Shown piece by piece: positions 51,900 through 60,705 of a stretch of 64,000 bases of DNA. Position 1 is the first letter of the stretch. The number at the start of each line of letters is the position of its first letter. Both the position numbers and the translations under genes were made by a program. Source of the stretch: Acinetobacter seifertii (GTDB lineage: Bacteria > Pseudomonadota > Gammaproteobacteria > Pseudomonadales > Moraxellaceae). The stretch spans positions 1 to 64,000 of the forward strand of contig NZ_KB851200.1 in the NCBI RefSeq assembly GCF_000368065.1, in the 5' to 3' direction. The notes below the pieces were generated by a model. The model was given only the letters and a program-made list of their open reading frames with translations, did no database searches and was not told the origin of the DNA.

Positions 51900-52373
51900 T
51901 TACTGATAACTTATTTTTGTTATGTACCAAATCATTTTACCTTTAGGTGTTTGAACTTGTATTTCATCATCTACGGCTTTACCTAAACAAGCTTTTGCCA
52001 TAGGTGACTGCAAAGAAATATAGTCTTTGCGACCATAAATTTCTTCATCGCCGACAATACGGAATTTAGTAGTTTCGCCTTCATCATTTTCTAACTCAAC
52101 CCAAGCTCCAAAATAAGCTTTACCATCTTGTTCCGGCCGATATTCTACTTTTTGGGCAACTTCAAAAAGTTTGGTGAGGTATCTGATCCTACGATCAATT
52201 TCACGTAGCTTTCTTTTGTTGTAGTGATAATCTGCATTTTCTGAGCGATCGCCAAGACTAGCTGCCCAAGACACAATTTTGGTAATTTCTGGGCGTTCTT
52301 TTCTTACAAGATCATTTAGCTCATCTTGTAATCGTTGATAGCCTTCAGCCGTTAATAATTTGCGGTTCGTCAT
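51900..52373 (-). CDS. greB: Transcription elongation factor GreB
   Basis: 157 residues from ATG 52373; a TTG nine bases further upstream is in frame but unlikely. Coiled coil LTAEGYQRLQDELNDLVRKERPEITKIVSWAASLGDRSENADYHYNKRKLREIDRR with the acidic DRSENADY tip, then the FKBP-like domain (FGAWVELENDEGET, RIVGDEEIYGRKDYISLQSPMAKA). It rescues backtracked RNA polymerase with longer extrusions than GreA, whose gene is at 10.0 kb. Confidence 0.95.
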   Translation of the reverse strand: MTNRKLLTAEGYQRLQDELNDLVRKERPEITKIVSWAASLGDRSENADYHYNKRKLREIDRRIRYLTKLFEVAQKVEYRPEQDGKAYFGAWVELENDEGETTKFRIVGDEEIYGRKDYISLQSPMAKACLGKAVDDEIQVQTPKGKMIWYITKISYQ

Positions 52374-52684
52374 ATAGCTCAAACTTTCTTCATATAGATA
52401 GTTTCGTTAGAAACCACATCAGGAATTAAAACTTATCTGTAATTGAAAAGGGGAGAATACCCTGAGTAAAGCGTAAAGCTTTTTTATCTTTGTGACTATG
52501 TTATCAAAAAGATAGACCAGTATCATATAGTTATGTGAAGCATGAAGGATAGTTAAAGACAATTAATACTTCCCAAATAAAAATAAGTTTAGGCATAAAA
52601 GTAGTAAGAGGTAGATAAAAACTCAAAATTAAAGGTTTTTTGTTTTTATTTTGAGCGTTCAGATAAAAACTTAAATAAAAAGAT
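52374..52684. other. Intergenic region between greB and tRNA-Ser
   Basis: About 310 bp with no gene. It holds a weak hairpin AAAGC/GCTTT followed by Ts near 52468-52487 and the upstream part of the tRNA-Ser promoter. I see nothing else. Confidence 0.5.
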
Positions 52685-52713
52685 TTGCCAAGTTGGCTTT
52701 TTATTTATATTAT
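52685..52713 (+). promoter_or_regulatory. Sigma-70 promoter of tRNA-Ser
   Basis: TTGCCA (52685-52690), a 17-bp spacer and TATTAT (52708-52713) end 10 bp before the mature tRNA 5' end; a GC-rich discriminator (AGCGCTCG) suits stringent control. Confidence 0.7.
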
Positions 52714-52723
52714 AGCGCTCGTT

Positions 52724-52813
52724 GGAAGCGTGGCAGAGCGGTTTAATGCACCGGTCTTGAAAACCGACGAGGGTGTGAGTCCTCCGTGAGTTCGAATCTC
52801 ACCGCTTCCGCCA
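52724..52813 (+). tRNA. tRNA-Ser (anticodon UGA)
   Basis: A 90-nt gene including CCA. Acceptor GGAAGCG/CGCTTCC with G as discriminator, a serine-type long variable arm, anticodon loop CTTGAAA (TGA) and T-arm GAGTTCGAATCTC. The integrase gene of the island starts 168 bp downstream, so its 3' end is the likely attachment site. Confidence 0.96.
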
Positions 52814-52932
52814 AATTCAAGTTTCTGACACTGTTTAACACTATATAAGTTTATGATTTATAAGGTTAAAGTTGGAAATATACGATATGACAAGCCGTGA
52901 CGCACTACGCCAATCGGTAGTTATAAAGTAGT

Positions 52933-52970
52933 AAAAAATGCAGTAAGATTATTTCTTACTGCATTTTTTT
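52933..52970 (+). terminator. Terminator between tRNA-Ser and the integrase
   Basis: ATGCAGTAAGA and TCTTACTGCAT arms around TTATT, with an A-run before and seven Ts after, just before the integrase start. Confidence 0.85.
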
Positions 52971-52981
52971 ATGTCTGAATT

Positions 52982-54196
52982 ATGGCGACTCGTGGAATCA
53001 ATAAGCTTAGTGCTTTACAAGTTAAAAAAGCTAAACCTGATCCTGACAAGATGTATAAGCTGTCTGATGGGGGAAACCTGTACCTGCGTATTGATCAGAG
53101 TGGTAGCAAGTACTGGATATTCAATTACACACGTCCATTTTTAGCCAAACGTAATGATTTATCTTTAGGTACTTATCCTGAAGTTTCACTGGATGATGCT
53201 CGCACTATTCGTGATGAATATAAGAAGCTCATTAAGCAGGGCATCGATCCAGCAATGGAGCGGATTGAAACCAAGTCCCAGAAACAGAAAGAAGCAGAAA
53301 ATACCTTTCGTATTGTTGCTGAAGCATGGCTATATAAACGTGAGCTAGAGCAAAAACAGGATGAAGAGACGATCCGTCGTTTAAAGCACGATGTCTATCC
53401 CTATATTGGTGATTTAACCTTTCCACAGCTTACCTTGGAAATTCTTGAGATTAAGGTCTTTAAGCGCATTATTGAACGTGGTGCATTGTCAGTTGCCAAA
53501 CGCCTAAAATCGGACTTGAACCAGATATTTAAGTCAGCACGTAAAAAGAAGCTGATTCAATACAATCCTATTGAGGATATTGAACTGCCCAAACCACAGG
53601 GTGGGAACTTTGCAGCCGTGACAGAGGAGCAGGAACTAGCTCCAATGCTCAATAAAATTTGGAACTACTCCAAACTTTATCCACGTTGTTCACATATCAC
53701 ACAAGTGGCGTTAAAAATCTCCGTGTTGACCTTTCAGCGACCTGGGGAGATACGCAAGCTGAAAAAGGAGTATTTCTATTGTGAAGAAAGATGCTTTAAA
53801 TTTACAGCTAGTAAAACCAAGCAGCTTCATATTGTACCATTGTCAGATCAGGCCTTTGACTTAATTGATTCAATTATTGATCTGCACCCATACAGTGAAT
53901 ACATTTTCGTGGGTCGGGATGGTAAAACTTTTATTTCTGATAATACGATTAACTCAGCGTTAAAACGCTTGGGCTATGCTGGGAAGCAAACGGCACATGG
54001 ATTACGTGCAACCGCACGAACCATGTTGGATGAAATATTAGAACAACGTGTAGACTTTATTGAGCATCAATTGGCACATAAAGTAAAAGATAATAATGGT
54101 ACAGCCTACAATCGAACCAAATTTTTAAACAATCGTCGGGAGATGATGCAGGAGTGGGCGAATTACCTAGAATCATTGCTGGATCAGCAACAGTAA
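52982..54196 (+). CDS. int: P4-type tyrosine integrase of the tRNA-Ser island
   Basis: 404 residues. An N-terminal arm-binding DUF4102 domain (LSDGGNLYLRIDQSGSKYWIFNY, SLGTYPEVSLDDAR) is followed by a SAM-like core-binding domain (~110-205) and the catalytic domain with FQRPGEIRKL (Arg253), TAHGLRATARTML (His339, Arg342), EHQLAHKV (His366) and AYNRTKFLNNRREMMQEWANYLE (Tyr376). It catalyses site-specific recombination between attP and the tRNA 3' end. All catalytic residues are intact. Confidence 0.96.
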   Translation: MATRGINKLSALQVKKAKPDPDKMYKLSDGGNLYLRIDQSGSKYWIFNYTRPFLAKRNDLSLGTYPEVSLDDARTIRDEYKKLIKQGIDPAMERIETKSQKQKEAENTFRIVAEAWLYKRELEQKQDEETIRRLKHDVYPYIGDLTFPQLTLEILEIKVFKRIIERGALSVAKRLKSDLNQIFKSARKKKLIQYNPIEDIELPKPQGGNFAAVTEEQELAPMLNKIWNYSKLYPRCSHITQVALKISVLTFQRPGEIRKLKKEYFYCEERCFKFTASKTKQLHIVPLSDQAFDLIDSIIDLHPYSEYIFVGRDGKTFISDNTINSALKRLGYAGKQTAHGLRATARTMLDEILEQRVDFIEHQLAHKVKDNNGTAYNRTKFLNNRREMMQEWANYLESLLDQQQ

Positions 54197-54220
54197 AAAG
54201 ATGAAAATCCAATGATAAAA

Positions 54221-54248
54221 AAATAGCCTGTCAAACGACAGGCTATTT
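54221..54248. terminator. Bidirectional terminator between integrase and AlpA-like gene
   Basis: AAATAGCCTGTC and GACAGGCTATTT form a perfect 12-bp stem around AAAC, between the two convergent genes. Confidence 0.88.
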
Positions 54249-54251
54249 AAT

Positions 54252-54518
54252 TTATGCTGCTTTAAGCTCTTTGAGTTCAAGCCATTCAATAATCTGGCTT
54301 TCAGCCCATGTGGGCATACTTGCTGTTAAATAGGTAGGTTCAGGAAAATCACCCCGACGAATCATTTTCCAGAAGGTGGATTCTGCAATATTCAATATCC
54401 CTTTGGTTGCAGGCTTATAAGATAGCTTTCGTCTGCGACCACCACGATCTACATAGTCCTTGGCAGGGCGTTCAGGGTAGTTGACTAAGTCTTTGACACG
54501 ATAATGCTGTTCTATCAT
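54252..54518 (-). CDS. AlpA-like excisionase/transcriptional regulator
   Basis: 88 residues. The C-terminal half (GILNIAESTFWKMIRRGDFPEPTYLTASMPTWAESQIIEWL) matches AlpA winged-helix DNA-binding proteins: helix-turn-helix, then R-x-G-x-F-P wing. AlpA in E. coli CP4-57 activates integrase expression and excision. The N-terminal 40 residues are basic and unusual. It faces the integrase across a shared terminator. Confidence 0.85.
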   Translation of the reverse strand: MIEQHYRVKDLVNYPERPAKDYVDRGGRRRKLSYKPATKGILNIAESTFWKMIRRGDFPEPTYLTASMPTWAESQIIEWLELKELKAA

Positions 54519-54557
54519 TTTCCACCTCTAGGATTTTATACACATAAATATTAACAG

Positions 54558-54595
54558 TATGAAAGTATTGATATTGAACATTGCATACTTTCATA
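54558..54595. promoter_or_regulatory. Operator-like inverted repeat upstream of the AlpA-like gene
   Basis: TATGAAAGTAT (54558-54568) and ATACTTTCATA (54585-54595) are perfect 11-bp arms 16 bp apart, in the gap between the divergent AlpA-like gene and the 54696 gene. The spacing puts the arm centres 27 bp apart. Confidence 0.6.
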
Positions 54596-54695
54596 TGGCT
54601 CATGATAGACAGTGGTATACAGTGATAAAAGAACAGTGCATAATTATAAAAAAACATTACTATTATACATTGTTAACATATTGGAATATAAAAAT

Positions 54696-55616
54696 ATGTC
54701 TATTATAAAATTTGAAGACTTAAATGAATTGGAACAGGAGTTCATTGATTGTCTGTTTACTTATTATGAATCCAGTTTTTTACAAAATGAGGCATGTGGA
54801 AATATAAAAACAGCTGATGAGCCAGAAAAAAGAATCATCGTTGCTGAGTTAAGCGATATACAGCGAAAGGTGCTGAACGAGCGACTACACCTCAATGATT
54901 TAATTCTGAAAGAAATAAATGAATTTCATCAACTGATTTTAGGTGAGAATACTGTCATTTCACCTATGCAGATAGTAGTACTATTGGAACAGCTAAATGC
55001 ATTAAAAGACGAGTTTGATACGCTTTCAAATACAATTCAAAAAAAACGTTATAGTGTCATTTTACAGGCTTATCAGGCTCTGGATGAAAATATTTGCACC
55101 CAACGCAATTTAAAGATTTTGAAACGAATGAGAGGTATTCGGGCAGTCAAAGTTCGTAATGATAAGAATGTATACCCACGGCATCAAATTCTGTATCGGG
55201 TTTTAAGGGATGAAGCTCATAAAAATGGTCGGTGGGAGAATTTATCACAGGCGGTAAAATCAATTTTGCCAATACTTAGACTTGAATATCAAAAAAATAA
55301 TCTGGTCTGGATTCAGAATGAAATAGATTCTAAGCTGGCATTGATTGAAGAATTGGAAAAGGGACGACTCATTAATTCCCATAATAAACAGAATGAAAAT
55401 TATCATGGAAAGGTTTATCAGAATCGTAAATATCAGAACAGGATCGACAAACTTCAGTTAGAAATAAACGAATTAATCATTGCTCAGAAGTCAACTGACC
55501 CTGCTTTGCTGCTGGGGAAAAAAATACCCTATAACACCATTTATAATGATGAAAGTATTCTTCACCACTTAAGGGATTGTACTGAACTGTTACAGGATAT
55601 TCTTATTCAAAAGTGA
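54696..55616 (+). CDS. Island protein of unknown function, helical
   Basis: I chose ATG 54696 (306 residues); an upstream frame extension reaching 54612 reads as non-coding. The protein is mostly helical and charged (LNALKDEFDTLSNTIQKKRYSVILQAYQALDEN; KILKRMRGIRAVKVRNDKNVYP; NELIIAQKSTDP), likely with coiled coils at ~110-145 and ~235-275. No catalytic motif or membrane segment is visible and I do not recognise the family. It is first in the rightward direction after the operator-like repeat. Confidence 0.7.
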   Translation: MSIIKFEDLNELEQEFIDCLFTYYESSFLQNEACGNIKTADEPEKRIIVAELSDIQRKVLNERLHLNDLILKEINEFHQLILGENTVISPMQIVVLLEQLNALKDEFDTLSNTIQKKRYSVILQAYQALDENICTQRNLKILKRMRGIRAVKVRNDKNVYPRHQILYRVLRDEAHKNGRWENLSQAVKSILPILRLEYQKNNLVWIQNEIDSKLALIEELEKGRLINSHNKQNENYHGKVYQNRKYQNRIDKLQLEINELIIAQKSTDPALLLGKKIPYNTIYNDESILHHLRDCTELLQDILIQK

Positions 55617-55647
55617 TAAGAAGTACTCATAAAAAACAATCATCAGC

Positions 55648-56385
55648 TTATTCATTACCAAAAGTATCAGAAGCAATTTGATCAACGGATAGGTGCCTGA
55701 TTTGCTCTAGCTGAATATTTTTCTGTATTTCCTTTAAAAACTGGAGTTTTAATTTCTGAATTTCACTGGCGTCCTGAAGGGGGCTATTGGTTAATTCATT
55801 AATGGTAATTTTACTGTTGATTAATTCATTAATGAGATACTTCTGGATGACTTCATCCTGTTTGCGTACCTGAAGCTGTTTAATATAAAGCATTTTATCA
55901 AGGGCTTTGATGCGTTGGTTCAATTCCTCAATAATCATGTCTTTTTCATTTAATTTTTGCTTATAGGGTGGAGGGAGCGTTTGCTTTGCCTCATACGTAT
56001 TCATCAGGAATTCTAGACACTCTGCCTCAGTTTTAAGTTTGAGCTTTTCAGTCAATGCCTCCATTTTTTTGGCTGTATGTGAGGTTAGATAAAATTGCTT
56101 TCTCACATTCGCATGATTTTTCTTGGAATATTTGAAATTTCTGAATCTATTTTTTAGATCGGAAAAATATTTTTCATTGAGTAAAAGTACCCATTGATTC
56201 GTTATTTCTGCTACGAGTAATGGGTGGATCATGGTTTCGATGGGCTGAATTTGCAATCGTCCATCAGGAAGCTGAACTATCTGCAGTAGTGCCTGCTCTT
56301 TGTTACATTCGTGCTCTAAAAACAAGGATTTTAATGTCTGATCTTTATCAAGCCATTGTTGCAATGTCAGTTGTTTTCTTGCCAT
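55648..56385 (-). CDS. Coiled-coil protein with RHH-like DNA-binding segment (KfrA-like architecture)
   Basis: 245 residues. Residues ~94-131 (VRKQFYLTSHTAKKMEAL... ECLEFLMNTY) have the spacing of a ribbon-helix-helix motif: a short strand with alternating side chains then two helices. A long coiled coil (~140-240) follows. This DNA-binding plus coiled-coil layout recalls plasmid KfrA/partition accessory proteins, as an inference from layout only. It is divergent from the winged-helix gene and the intervening dyad is a likely operator. Confidence 0.65.
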   Translation of the reverse strand: MARKQLTLQQWLDKDQTLKSLFLEHECNKEQALLQIVQLPDGRLQIQPIETMIHPLLVAEITNQWVLLLNEKYFSDLKNRFRNFKYSKKNHANVRKQFYLTSHTAKKMEALTEKLKLKTEAECLEFLMNTYEAKQTLPPPYKQKLNEKDMIIEELNQRIKALDKMLYIKQLQVRKQDEVIQKYLINELINSKITINELTNSPLQDASEIQKLKLQFLKEIQKNIQLEQIRHLSVDQIASDTFGNE

Positions 56386-56442
56386 TTTGATGTTCTATGA
56401 TGTTTGAAATTCTAATATGATTATAGATTTTAATTAAGGTGG

Positions 56443-56479
56443 AATAAACATTTCTAAATACGTTTAGTAAATGTTTATT
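56443..56479. promoter_or_regulatory. Large near-perfect dyad plus TAGTAAAT repeats in the divergent control region
   Basis: AATAAACATTTCTAAA (56443-56458) is inverted on the right around TACG with one extra T (56463-56479 side), almost 37 bp of dyad. TAGTAAAT occurs at 56465-56472 and 56498-56505, and inverted at 56535-56542. The pattern suits an autorepressor operator or a replication-protein-binding region. Confidence 0.6.
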
Positions 56480-56569
56480 TGTTTTAAATTTATTTTATAG
56501 TAAATATTTGTGCCTATCTAAAAATAATTCTAAAATTTACTAATAGCAATGTTGAATGAATAAAAATGT

Positions 56570-58297
56570 ATGGATGAAATGACAGAAGAGCATAAGCAGC
56601 TCATTTTTAATTTTAATGAGTTATCACCACATAGATTAAGTTCCTACGCTAGACTGGTGCTGATTAAATTTATTAGTCTCTTTGGTACACAAAAAACCAA
56701 CGATTCATTGTTGGAATTGTCTGAAAAGATAGGTGTGCAACATAAAAAATTAAAACTGGTATTGGAGGAGTTATCAGGCTTTGAGATATTGGAGTTTTCA
56801 TATCCAGAAACAGGTCGGCGGGCAAGAGTTAGAACAATACAGCTGAATTTAGATTATTTAAATCTGCTATTGAGTAAAGTTAATCAACATGAAACATCCC
56901 ATCATAGGTATGTCCGCCTTAAGAGAGCGATTAAGCAGTTTGACCTTTTAATGCTTATTTTAATCAAATTATCTCAAGTCAGAGTGACCACTAAAAAGTT
57001 TGATTTACTACCCGAACAAAAACTGGATTTTAGGGTATTGTTGACATTATCAAACTTGACTCGCTCATGTGATGCTTATGGGGTGATACGTAATATAGGT
57101 ACAACACAACTGGTTGCTAAAACAGGGTTAAATAAGCAAGCAATATTTGATTCGATCTACTTTTTGAAAAAGATAGGTCTGCTTCGGGTACATGTGCATG
57201 GGACGATCAATAACAAATTTATAAAAAATATAACGCCAACCTACGTGTTGAATTTATCTCATACCTTTTGGGGTAATCATGCTCGGTATGGTCGGTTTTA
57301 TATATTGGAAGCGAGTGAAAGACATCATTTTGAAATAAAAATGATTGCTGATATTTTTACGGTAATTTCTGAGCAGGTGCAGCCGTTGGATTCTGACAAC
57401 TCACGCGATCTCAATCACCTTACGACATTGGTTCTTAAGGGGCTTGATTCAGATAAAATCAACATTATTTCTGGAACAATGATTGAGCGTATCCAGTCTT
57501 CATCACAAGTTCAGGAGACGATTTCTAGTTTCATTAAAGAATGTCTAATTCATTATTTGCAATTACAACAATGCCATCAGGAACAAGGAGATTTGACAGT
57601 ATTTGCAAAAGTGTTCAAACAAGCATTAATCAATAAAAAGAAGCAACATATCAAGTTGAATGATTTGGATTCAAATTTGACAATGATGCAATGCTATTTT
57701 GAATCATGGTGTTGCAGACTGCTTGATCAGCGGGGTTTACGTCAGCATATCTTACAAGGTTCACTGTTATATGGTGTAGATATTTTAAATCGGACTACAA
57801 TTGAAAAAGATATTTATCCTTTTGTCTTTCAAGAAAAATACCGTTTGGAATTGATTACAAATCCTGACTTAATCAGAAACAGCGATCCAGATGCGGACAT
57901 CCAAATACAGATTCAGAAGCTAGAGAAACAGGAGCAACGGTTCATCCTAGAATTCTTATTATTTTGTTTGAATTTGATTGCCAAAAATCAGATTTTACCA
58001 TTTTTAAAAAGTACGCGAAGACTCAGTCATGTAGCAGGCAAGTTTTTTCAAATTATACCAAAAGTCGAGTCGCAGAAAATGTATAGTTGTATCTATGTGC
58101 CCGATTCAACACTCACTAAAGATGAGTTTTTTCTGATCGATATCCCTCATCCAATTCGTGGGAAAGAGGAGGAATATTCGAACGAAGACTATTTGCTGAA
58201 ATTCATTGAACCTAGTGTTGATGACATGAAAAAATATGGATTGCTGGATCAGTTTTATACAGGAGGAACTGAATTGCTGAATAAAAAAGTAGCGTAA
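56570..58297 (+). CDS. Large island protein with two winged-helix segments, possible replication/regulatory protein
   Basis: 575 residues, no export signal. Two winged-helix-like segments are visible: residues ~25-90 (SSYARLVLIKFISLF... LSEKIGVQHKKLKLVLEELSGFEILEF) and ~155-215 (LTRSCDAYGVIRNIGTTQLVAKTGLNKQAIFDSIYFLKKIGLLRVHV). The remaining ~350 residues are helical with no recognised catalytic motif. Tandem winged helices occur in plasmid and phage initiators and regulators; which this is cannot be decided. It starts the rightward operon toward the HUH gene. Confidence 0.65.
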   Translation: MDEMTEEHKQLIFNFNELSPHRLSSYARLVLIKFISLFGTQKTNDSLLELSEKIGVQHKKLKLVLEELSGFEILEFSYPETGRRARVRTIQLNLDYLNLLLSKVNQHETSHHRYVRLKRAIKQFDLLMLILIKLSQVRVTTKKFDLLPEQKLDFRVLLTLSNLTRSCDAYGVIRNIGTTQLVAKTGLNKQAIFDSIYFLKKIGLLRVHVHGTINNKFIKNITPTYVLNLSHTFWGNHARYGRFYILEASERHHFEIKMIADIFTVISEQVQPLDSDNSRDLNHLTTLVLKGLDSDKINIISGTMIERIQSSSQVQETISSFIKECLIHYLQLQQCHQEQGDLTVFAKVFKQALINKKKQHIKLNDLDSNLTMMQCYFESWCCRLLDQRGLRQHILQGSLLYGVDILNRTTIEKDIYPFVFQEKYRLELITNPDLIRNSDPDADIQIQIQKLEKQEQRFILEFLLFCLNLIAKNQILPFLKSTRRLSHVAGKFFQIIPKVESQKMYSCIYVPDSTLTKDEFFLIDIPHPIRGKEEEYSNEDYLLKFIEPSVDDMKKYGLLDQFYTGGTELLNKKVA

Positions 58298-58671
58298 GTT
58301 TAGCTTCTGTAATATTCCCATAATTTGGTTATTCTCGCTGTATGGCGCAGTGGTGTAATGGTCAGTCTAGACAGGTTTGCTTAACAGGTAATATATATTA
58401 TTATCTATTAATAATATAAACAATAACTTATATCGTTGATTAAATACAGTGAGTTATTTAGTTAAGTATAGCCCATACTCAAATGGGTTATAGACAATGT
58501 ATCAATATCAAATCACTAAAAGCATTCTAAATTAACCCTATAGTATGTTCCAAAGTCTCTAAGCATGTTCAGCTAAGCAGGATGACCACAACATCCTGCT
58601 TTAGAATCATGATCAGTAAAATTTTACATCTCTCACTTAGATATGAACCTTATGTTTCAGTGAGAACCTAA
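58298..58671. other. Intergenic region before the HUH replicase gene
   Basis: About 370 bp without a gene. It contains a tRNA-like stretch near 58343-58365 (GGCGCAGTGGTGTAATGGTC, only a D-arm resemblance) and an AT-only hairpin TATATTATT (58394-58402)/AATAATATA (58410-58418). It could contain the cis-acting nick/replication site of the following gene. Confidence 0.5.
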
Positions 58672-59622
58672 ATGTACCAGAATAATCCATTAGAAAGTGA
58701 ATCATCCATTCTTATCTCAATCGAAGATTTTATGGTTAGTACATGCCATGAGCAATTTGTTGATGATCATGAAGAATTCAAGCGAGAGCTGTTGGATGCT
58801 GTGTGTGCTTTTAAGGTGATTTACAGAGAAGATTTTACTTATTCCAGAATCATTAATGTTTTCAAAAGAGTGATTAATCTCGTAGATTACATTATGGATA
58901 AATTGGACTCCCATCTTTATGAAGATATTTTACGATTTGAACTAAACCACATCTTCCATATTCAAGGCATAATTCAACATGAGATGAAAAATACAATACG
59001 AGAACAATTCGATTTTCAGCGTCAAGAACAACGTAATCGCTTTAAACTGGAATGCTACCTAAATAAACTGCTTACACACTATGCTAGATTACAGTTTGTT
59101 CGAGTAGATATCTCTATTCTTAAAGAATATCAAATCCATTGGGGTATTCAAGACTTTAAGTATGCATTGGATATTCTATGTAATCGTATGTCAAATAAAG
59201 ATACCTGTTTTAAGCACTTACAAGGTTATGTATGGGCATTAGAGCAGGGTGTAGAAAAAGGCTATCACTGCCATTTATTACTCATCTATGATGGGAATAG
59301 TCGTATAGAGGATTCAGGTTTAGCAAAACTGGTGGCTGAGTATTGGAAGCACATCACCAATCAACAGGGTACTCACTACAACTGTAATACCAAAGACAAC
59401 AAGGAAAAATTTGATAAAAATGGATTGCTTGGGGTTGGAATGATTCATCGTGATCAACCAATACAAGTTACAAATGCGATTCGTGCAGCGATGTACTTGG
59501 TCAATCCTGAAAAAGAAGATCAGCGCTTACGGGCTAAAACCTCTCCACAGATGCGGACTTTTGGTACAGGTCAGTTTGAAGTAAAATGGCGCAGAGATAT
59601 TGAACAAAATGAGTCATTATGA
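58672..59622 (+). CDS. Inovirus Gp2 / YagK-YfjJ-type HUH replication initiator
   Basis: 316 residues. The C-terminal half matches the YagK/YfjJ C-terminal (inovirus Gp2) family: LQFVRVDIS, GYVWALEQGVEKGYHCHLLLIYDG with the metal-binding H-x-H (His199, His201), LVAEYWKHITNQQGTHYNCN, and AIRAAMYLVNPEKEDQRLRAKTSPQMRTFGTG. The N-terminal ~125 residues form a helical region. The family nicks DNA for rolling-circle replication. Similar genes occur in E. coli CP4-6 and CP4-57 satellites and in filamentous phages. Confidence 0.85.
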   Translation: MYQNNPLESESSILISIEDFMVSTCHEQFVDDHEEFKRELLDAVCAFKVIYREDFTYSRIINVFKRVINLVDYIMDKLDSHLYEDILRFELNHIFHIQGIIQHEMKNTIREQFDFQRQEQRNRFKLECYLNKLLTHYARLQFVRVDISILKEYQIHWGIQDFKYALDILCNRMSNKDTCFKHLQGYVWALEQGVEKGYHCHLLLIYDGNSRIEDSGLAKLVAEYWKHITNQQGTHYNCNTKDNKEKFDKNGLLGVGMIHRDQPIQVTNAIRAAMYLVNPEKEDQRLRAKTSPQMRTFGTGQFEVKWRRDIEQNESL

Positions 59623-59679
59623 TATTAAAAATAGAGAACACGACTATCAGATGTATTCTCTATCTTGTACAGTTTGACA

Positions 59680-60333
59680 TCAAAAAGACAAACTTACATT
59701 TCCTTGATCGGTGATTAATTCAGCTTCAAGCACCTGATCACCACGGCATTTCAATAAGTACGATACTGTAGAGCTATAGCTCATTTGCACAGGCATCTTG
59801 CTATGAAAGTCAGCGGTGTAATAACCACAACGACCACGATTAATTTTCATGCCTTGTAGAACAAAAGGCTGATTGCTGGTCGATTGAATTTCAAGAATAT
59901 ATTCAATTGCCCCTTGTACATTAAAAGCAGATTGAGATTCTCTAGCACTAATGCGAGCCTTAACATTTAGATCGCTAACTTGTGCAGATTCATTCTCAAG
60001 CGGAATGTCAGCAGCTTCCTGAGTGTTGTTTGGATTAAGGTCAGTTTCCATCATGGCTTTCAGCACATCAGGATACTTATTCCATCCACTGATATAAGAC
60101 TCCGCTTCCTTGACTTCAGCAGGTAAATAGACATGACCATTGTCAATAATCATCTGCATTTCATTGAGTTTAGCTTTAACTGCTTCCTCGGTATAAGGAG
60201 CATAGATTGATTGAGTATGCTGAGCAGCATTATTGGTAGGCTCACCTGAAGTATCAGTTTTTGGTGGTTGATTGTTCTGGCTACATGCCATTAACAGGGA
60301 ACACAAGGCAATGGTGGAAAATAATGATTTCAT
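59680..60333 (-). CDS. Island lipoprotein of unknown function
   Basis: 217 residues with a lipoprotein signal (LFSTIALCSLLMAC, Cys17). A flexible Asn/Pro/Gln segment (~18-45), a helical part (EEAVKAKLNEMQMIIDNGHVYLPAEVKEAESYISGWNKYPDVLKAMM) and a C-terminal beta-rich domain (EYILEIQSTSNQPFVLQGMKINRGRCGYYTADFHSKMPVQ...YLLKCRGDQV) with two cysteines. It is the last gene of a four-gene minus-strand operon of membrane/lipo-proteins. Roles such as superinfection exclusion are possible but not shown. Confidence 0.7.
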   Translation of the reverse strand: MKSLFSTIALCSLLMACSQNNQPPKTDTSGEPTNNAAQHTQSIYAPYTEEAVKAKLNEMQMIIDNGHVYLPAEVKEAESYISGWNKYPDVLKAMMETDLNPNNTQEAADIPLENESAQVSDLNVKARISARESQSAFNVQGAIEYILEIQSTSNQPFVLQGMKINRGRCGYYTADFHSKMPVQMSYSSTVSYLLKCRGDQVLEAELITDQGNVSLSF

Positions 60334-60345
60334 GATTGCACTCCC

Positions 60346-60573
60346 TTATAATTTAGGACGAATAACAACAAACCAGACGAATAGTAGAATCAAAATTCCA
60401 CCAACAATTTTACCGATTACAGGAAACATCACCGCAGGCCACACTAAGCCTTGCCCTAAATTGTAGGTAAATGGCTTATAGTTATACTGCCCCCAGAAAT
60501 GTTGATAGATGGCAAAAAAGAATCCAATGACCAGATAAGTGCTGATCAGTCCAGCTTTAAGATTAGAATTCAT
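60346..60573 (-). CDS. Small island membrane protein (75 aa)
   Basis: 75 residues with two transmembrane helices (GLISTYLVIGFFFAIYQ and LVWPAVMFPVIGKIVGGILILLFVWFVVI) separated by a short polar loop. The start overlaps the end of the 46-aa gene by 11 bp, and the SD-like GGGGGGGAAGTA lies just before its ATG. Function unknown. Confidence 0.75.
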   Translation of the reverse strand: MNSNLKAGLISTYLVIGFFFAIYQHFWGQYNYKPFTYNLGQGLVWPAVMFPVIGKIVGGILILLFVWFVVIRPKL

Positions 60574-60703
60574 TTACTTCCCCCCCAGTTGCAAATTTTG
60601 CCAATGCAATAAAAATTCCCATCACGATCATGAAGCTAATGAAGGGTAGACCCAGTACACAAATCACAGCGATGACGCAGATAATGCCTGCAAGTGTTCT
60701 CAT
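60563..60703 (-). CDS. 46-aa membrane protein, part of the island envelope operon
   Basis: A gene too short for usual annotation. ATG at 60703 is preceded by a strong AAGGAG five bases upstream, placed at the stop (TAG) of the preceding gene, and its TAA (60563-60565) overlaps the next gene start. The peptide (MRTLAGIICVIAVICVLGLP...EVNEF) is nearly all hydrophobic, one or two helices, with two cysteines. Tight overlaps with both neighbours argue that it is real. Confidence 0.75.
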   Translation of the reverse strand: MRTLAGIICVIAVICVLGLPFISFMIVMGIFIALAKFATGGEVNEF

Positions 60704-60705
60704 GG

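Noticed and set aside
58343..58365. A tRNA gene or attachment-site remnant
   Set aside because: Only a D-arm-like stretch is present; no anticodon or T-arm follows and it does not match the tRNA-Ser 3' end.
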